DNA from: CAYJHC01 sp964370035
GTDB lineage: Bacteria; Bacillota; Clostridia; Peptostreptococcales; Anaerovoracaceae
Direction of reading: 5' to 3'
Assembly: GCA_964370035.1 (NCBI GenBank)
Contig: CAYJGT010000021.1
Span: 1 to 24,392, forward strand
DNA: 24,392 nucleotides
Shown here: piece after piece, positions 21,519 to 24,392 of the stretch
How positions within the stretch are numbered: the stretch's first letter is position 1
How the letters are laid out: each line of letters starts with the position of its first letter
Notes under the pieces: model-generated
Seen by the model: only the letters and a program-made list of their open reading frames with translations
What the model was told of the DNA's origin: nothing
Databases searched by the model: none
Position numbers and translations under genes: made by a program

Positions 21519-21521
21519 GTT

Positions 21522-21542
21522 GTGTGCCCATGCTGGGCACAC
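21522..21542. repeat. Perfect 9-bp hairpin after the repeat array
   Basis: GTGTGCCCA (21522-21530) and TGGGCACAC (21534-21542) pair around a 3-base loop. No T-tract follows on either strand, so it is a structural palindrome rather than a clear terminator. Confidence 0.6.
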
Positions 21543-21546
21543 CATT

Positions 21547-21585
21547 AACAATCCTCCAACCATAATCTATGATTGGAGGATTGTT
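21547..21585. terminator. Hairpin terminator downstream of the surface-protein gene
   Basis: AACAATCCTCCAA (21547-21559) pairs with TTGGAGGATTGTT (21573-21585), extended by CATA/TATG inside. On the plus strand TGTTTT follows. It lies 14 bases past the stop of the minus-strand surface-protein gene and probably ends that transcript, though the T-tract on the minus strand is short. Confidence 0.65.
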
Positions 21586-21598
21586 TGTTTTCGTATAT

Positions 21599-24392
21599 CT
21601 ATACTCTTTTCCTAAACATAAATATAACTCCCATTCCCAAAATTGAAGCTAGCATTAATCCAATAAAAATCGGTAAGCCAGAATTATCACCTGTTTGTGG
21701 AGCCCCTGCTTGGATATTACTACTCGTAGGTGATAAATTATCCGAATCGTTTGGATTTGGCGTAGGGGCAGTACTATCGTTGTCACCATCGCCATCAGTG
21801 GAACCGACTTTCTCGCCGAGCACCACAAAGTGACTGAATGAGTCAACAGCGAATATGGCATACAGAATATTATTTTCGGTGATGAGCGCAAAGTCGTTGA
21901 TGCGAATTCGCAGGCCATTGTCCTTGACGTGGTGGATTTCTAAGGTCTCCGGAAGATATCCCGATGGCAGAGCCAATTTGATAGTGACGCTCTCGCCATC
22001 CTTAGGTTGGATTTGCTCACTTGCTACAGGCACCTTATCGTCAATATTCTCATACATCTTGGCGATCAGCTTGGCCTCGACAGAGAGAACTTGGTTCTTC
22101 TCGGAGGGAACCACAGGGTAGTTGTCCGGGACGCTGTCGACAACCAGCAGCTCAACGATGGTTTTGGACATGGTGCGGCTATCCTCGGGTAAAACAACCT
22201 TATCGACAAGACCCGTAACCTCCATTTCGGTGCTAGGGGTGCTGGCCTTGTTCTTATACTCCAAAGCATTCAGTACATCCTCATAGAGAGTGTCGAGTTT
22301 TTCTGCAACGTCAGGGTCCAGCAGTTTTCTGCCCTCGTCGTTCAATTCTTCGTAAGCTAATTTGGCATTTTCGATATCCACTTTTTGGGCTGAATCAAAG
22401 GGTACGGTTAAGCCGCCTACAGCAGTTTCCAAAGCAGTCACTTTGTCATTTTCTGCTTTCAAATCTTTACCTGTGTTGTTGGTTGCAGCATCTACGAGTG
22501 CTTTTTGCTCAGGGTCTAAGCCGTTGTAACCATTCAATGCATCTTTCAATTCCGCGCCGTCTTCGGCAGCTTCAAGGGCTTCGATCACCGGCTTTGCAAC
22601 GAGTAAGTCGTCATATGTGCCTTCAATGCCGCTACTCACATTATTCTTTTGCTCACCAGTCAGCTTGTTAAATGCCTCTTCTAGCTTTTCAATGGCATCT
22701 GCAGTTGGTTTTTTCTCGACTTCATTGACTAAGCGCTCAAATTCTTCCACCGCCTTTTCGTCCTCGGTCATGCTGTTTAAAATTTCATTGTACTCGCTGT
22801 CCAGCTTGTCCTTGTCGGACTGCGGGATCATGGCTTTTTCCTCGTCGGTGAGAGTTTCATAGGCATCCTTGGCAGCTTTGATTTCCTCATCGGTAGATGC
22901 ATCATCTAAATTGCCGATGGTATTACCCACATCTTGCACCTTATCCGCCATATCTTTCATCTCGTCGAGGTTATTTTGAATATCCGCAGGGAGGTCGGCT
23001 TTTTGCTCGGGAGTAAGGGCATCAAAGGCGTCTTGAGCATCTTTAATGACATCCAAATCCTGGGCGGAGTAGGGCTTTTCAATGTTCTCGAGTAGGCCGA
23101 GGACAACATCAACAGCCTCTACATCCTCTACAATCTTATCATGATTACTCTTGTCGGTAATCAGGTTCTTTTGATCTTCGCTCAAGTCGTCGTACAGCTC
23201 AAGGGCAGATTTCTTTTCCTCATAACTTCCGTCAGACTTCACCTCTTCCAAGATATCTATGACATTTTGTGCTTTCTCAGCATCCTCCTGTTTTTTATCT
23301 AGCAGATCTTTATTGGGGATATCCTTTTTCGCGTCGTCATCCAAGGCTTCATAGAGAGTCTTTGCTCTTTCGATGTCCTCTATGCTGTCTGCTTCGTTAA
23401 TGGCTTCTTCCACTGCTGTTTTGGCATCCGCTTCTTTAGCATCAAGCAACGTGGTCAACTCTTCTAAAGCATTAGTTGCACCTTCATTGTCCTTTAGGCG
23501 ATCCTTGATATACTCCGGCAAATCATTATAGTATTTCATGACATCGGATAGTTCGTCCAAGCTTGGGTTAAAGCCCAAATTATCAACTTTATCCACAAAT
23601 TCGGTGATGCGTTTGTCATACCTCGCCTTGTAGCCAAAATCATAGATCAATGGTTTACCATCGACAGCAATACCACCTTTTCTTTGTATATAGAGAGGCT
23701 GAGCTGTGTCAATAACACCGTCTGTTTCGTTATAATCCGGAGTGTAGGTGAAGCTGGTGGCAGGGCTGTTGCCGTCGACATCACAAAACTCCCAGCCTTC
23801 TTTTGCAACCAGGGTAACTGCTTCGCCTGTGCCATACCACTTCTCCAGGCTTTCCTCTGTGACCACGTCAGTCAGACGTGGTGTGATAATGACGGTGGTA
23901 ATCTCGCTGATATAAGTAGCGCCATCTAGTTCAGCCGTCACATAGTAGTAGTGCGGCCCAATTTTCAGTTCATCGGGATGTAAGTCGGGCAAATTGTAGA
24001 TGGCTTCGGTAGCACCTGTAATGGGCACGCCACCGGCAGTGTTGCTGTCATTTACATTTCTATACCACTGATAGGCCACATTGCCGTCTAAGTCCTGCAG
24101 CTTGGCATTTAGGCTACCCAAATCGCTGTAGTAAACCGCTTCGATGACACCGCCAACCTCGGGGTACACACCCTTGCCTTGAGCATAGAGGTAGTGCGCA
24201 TCGGGAATGTAGGGATCGCCTCCATAGACCACATCGGTGGCGCTGTTTTTACTGTCGCCGACCTTGATAATTAAGGCGGTTTGCGTTTTTAGCTCAGCCG
24301 GCTTGTAGGTAGCATCCTCTTTGTAAACCACAGCCGCATCCTCAGTGGCTTCTGGGGCCACGGCGGTGATTATGCCATCGTTGACAACAAAC
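21599..24392 (-). CDS. Large LPXTG-like cell-wall-anchored repeat protein (N-terminus beyond window)
   Basis: The frame is open to the window edge, so the start is missing; about 930 residues are visible. Counting from the window edge inward, the first part holds Ig-like beta-rich sequence (YQWYRNVND, then YYYVTAELDGATYISEITTVII). A long acidic helical region follows with about eight related repeats, each marked by Y/F-x-x-L-x-x-E/D-Q/E-K (for example AYETLTDEEKAMIP, AFDALTPEQKADLP, GYNGLDPEQKALVD). A beta domain, a Gly-Asp/Pro-Asn linker and a sorting signal end it: GAPQTGD, a hydrophobic helix, then FRKRV. PQTGD is a variant of the sortase LPXTG motif. The protein is probably displayed on the wall; ligand and role are unknown. 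Its body is richer in G+C than its anchor and neighbours. Confidence 0.88.
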   Translation of the reverse strand, partial: FVVNDGIITAVAPEATEDAAVVYKEDATYKPAELKTQTALIIKVGDSKNSATDVVYGGDPYIPDAHYLYAQGKGVYPEVGGVIEAVYYSDLGSLNAKLQDLDGNVAYQWYRNVNDSNTAGGVPITGATEAIYNLPDLHPDELKIGPHYYYVTAELDGATYISEITTVIITPRLTDVVTEESLEKWYGTGEAVTLVAKEGWEFCDVDGNSPATSFTYTPDYNETDGVIDTAQPLYIQRKGGIAVDGKPLIYDFGYKARYDKRITEFVDKVDNLGFNPSLDELSDVMKYYNDLPEYIKDRLKDNEGATNALEELTTLLDAKEADAKTAVEEAINEADSIEDIERAKTLYEALDDDAKKDIPNKDLLDKKQEDAEKAQNVIDILEEVKSDGSYEEKKSALELYDDLSEDQKNLITDKSNHDKIVEDVEAVDVVLGLLENIEKPYSAQDLDVIKDAQDAFDALTPEQKADLPADIQNNLDEMKDMADKVQDVGNTIGNLDDASTDEEIKAAKDAYETLTDEEKAMIPQSDKDKLDSEYNEILNSMTEDEKAVEEFERLVNEVEKKPTADAIEKLEEAFNKLTGEQKNNVSSGIEGTYDDLLVAKPVIEALEAAEDGAELKDALNGYNGLDPEQKALVDAATNNTGKDLKAENDKVTALETAVGGLTVPFDSAQKVDIENAKLAYEELNDEGRKLLDPDVAEKLDTLYEDVLNALEYKNKASTPSTEMEVTGLVDKVVLPEDSRTMSKTIVELLVVDSVPDNYPVVPSEKNQVLSVEAKLIAKMYENIDDKVPVASEQIQPKDGESVTIKLALPSGYLPETLEIHHVKDNGLRIRINDFALITENNILYAIFAVDSFSHFVVLGEKVGSTDGDGDNDSTAPTPNPNDSDNLSPTSSNIQAGAPQTGDNSGLPIFIGLMLASILGMGVIFMFRKRV

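Larger units (their letters stand above)
21102..21519 (+). repeat. Tandem 182-bp repeat founded on the tRNA-Arg 3' end
   Basis: Copies are 21102-21283 and 21284-21465, identical by eye, followed by a partial third copy from 21466 to about 21519 with one A-to-G change at 21490-21491. Each copy begins with the last 19 bases of the tRNA (21102-21120, 21284-21302, 21466-21484), then AATAAA(A/G)CG and a T-tract terminator. The full copies continue with a segment able to fold into a branched structure. CGAGGGACT (21168-21176) pairs with AGTCCCTCG (21284-21292), enclosing a hairpin at 21190-21234 and a perfect hairpin GCAGGAC/GTCCTGC at 21264-21280. Bases 21168-21183 are a perfect 16-base inverted copy of the tRNA T-arm (21095-21110). 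No protein gene is credible here. Confidence 0.9.

Noticed and set aside
21102..21519. CRISPR array
   Set aside because: The repeat is 182 bp with no short-repeat/spacer alternation; the whole unit is copied, and there are no cas genes.
22007..22269. Several frames of 60-90 residues inside the surface-protein gene
   Set aside because: They lie antisense to or out of frame with the long repeat-protein frame, have no start signals and arise from its higher G+C content.

Overview
The window is low-GC DNA with strong AGGAGG ribosome binding sites, short intergenic gaps, T-tract terminators and extended -10 promoters. Its gene content includes polyferredoxin, a DUF2148 ferredoxin-domain protein, an iron-sulfur flavoprotein, glutamate dehydrogenase and an LPXTG-like surface protein. 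Together these point to an anaerobic Gram-positive of the class Clostridia (Firmicutes/Bacillota), plausibly the Peptostreptococcales/Tissierellales side. No rRNA or other species-level marker is present, so the lineage is an inference. No phage genes, transposase, CRISPR array or plasmid replication gene is visible.

Layout. Bases 1-274 (-) hold the start of a polyferredoxin, preceded by about 360 bases of noncoding leader. Bases 634-2291 (-) hold a DUF4037 nucleotidyltransferase-fold gene followed by a DUF4125 gene. Bases 2491-2802 (+) are the stump of a GNAT acetyltransferase. Bases 3002-4456 (+) carry an exported VanY-like D,D-carboxypeptidase and an HdeD-like membrane protein, closed by a bidirectional terminator. 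Bases 4597-6042 (-) are a two-gene operon: a degenerate shikimate-kinase-like protein and a sugar-nucleotidyltransferase-like protein. Bases 6333-6896 (+) encode the DUF2148 protein. Bases 7094-8648 (-) are an overlapping pair, PlsC acyltransferase then PAP2 phosphatase, which fits phosphatidate synthesis and dephosphorylation. Bases 8841-10366 (-) hold an iron-sulfur flavoprotein and then a CsoR-type metal-sensing repressor.

The centre of the window (10505-16488, -) is the least ordinary part. A single 1608-residue protein joins an HD phosphohydrolase-type domain, a long helical-repeat region, a NadD-like nucleotidyltransferase domain, a possible GNAT-like domain and a phosphoribosyltransferase-like domain. 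It is followed at 80 bases by a divergent lactate/malate dehydrogenase-fold protein. The domains suggest nucleotide or NAD-related metabolism or signalling, but no function can be assigned from sequence alone. Divergent from it is rnhA (+), then gdhA (+) with its own promoter.

Bases 18780-20895 (-) hold a SanA/YdcF-like envelope protein and a two-gene thioredoxin-like/CcdA operon for extracytoplasmic thiol chemistry. At 21045-21120 lies tRNA-Arg(UCG). Its 3' end and terminator begin a 182-bp unit present as two apparently identical tandem copies plus a third partial one; each unit rebuilds the last 19 nt of the tRNA. The window ends inside a large cell-wall-anchored protein (-) with about eight helical repeats. 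Its body is visibly richer in G+C than its anchor and the rest of the window, suggesting a chimeric or transferred gene.
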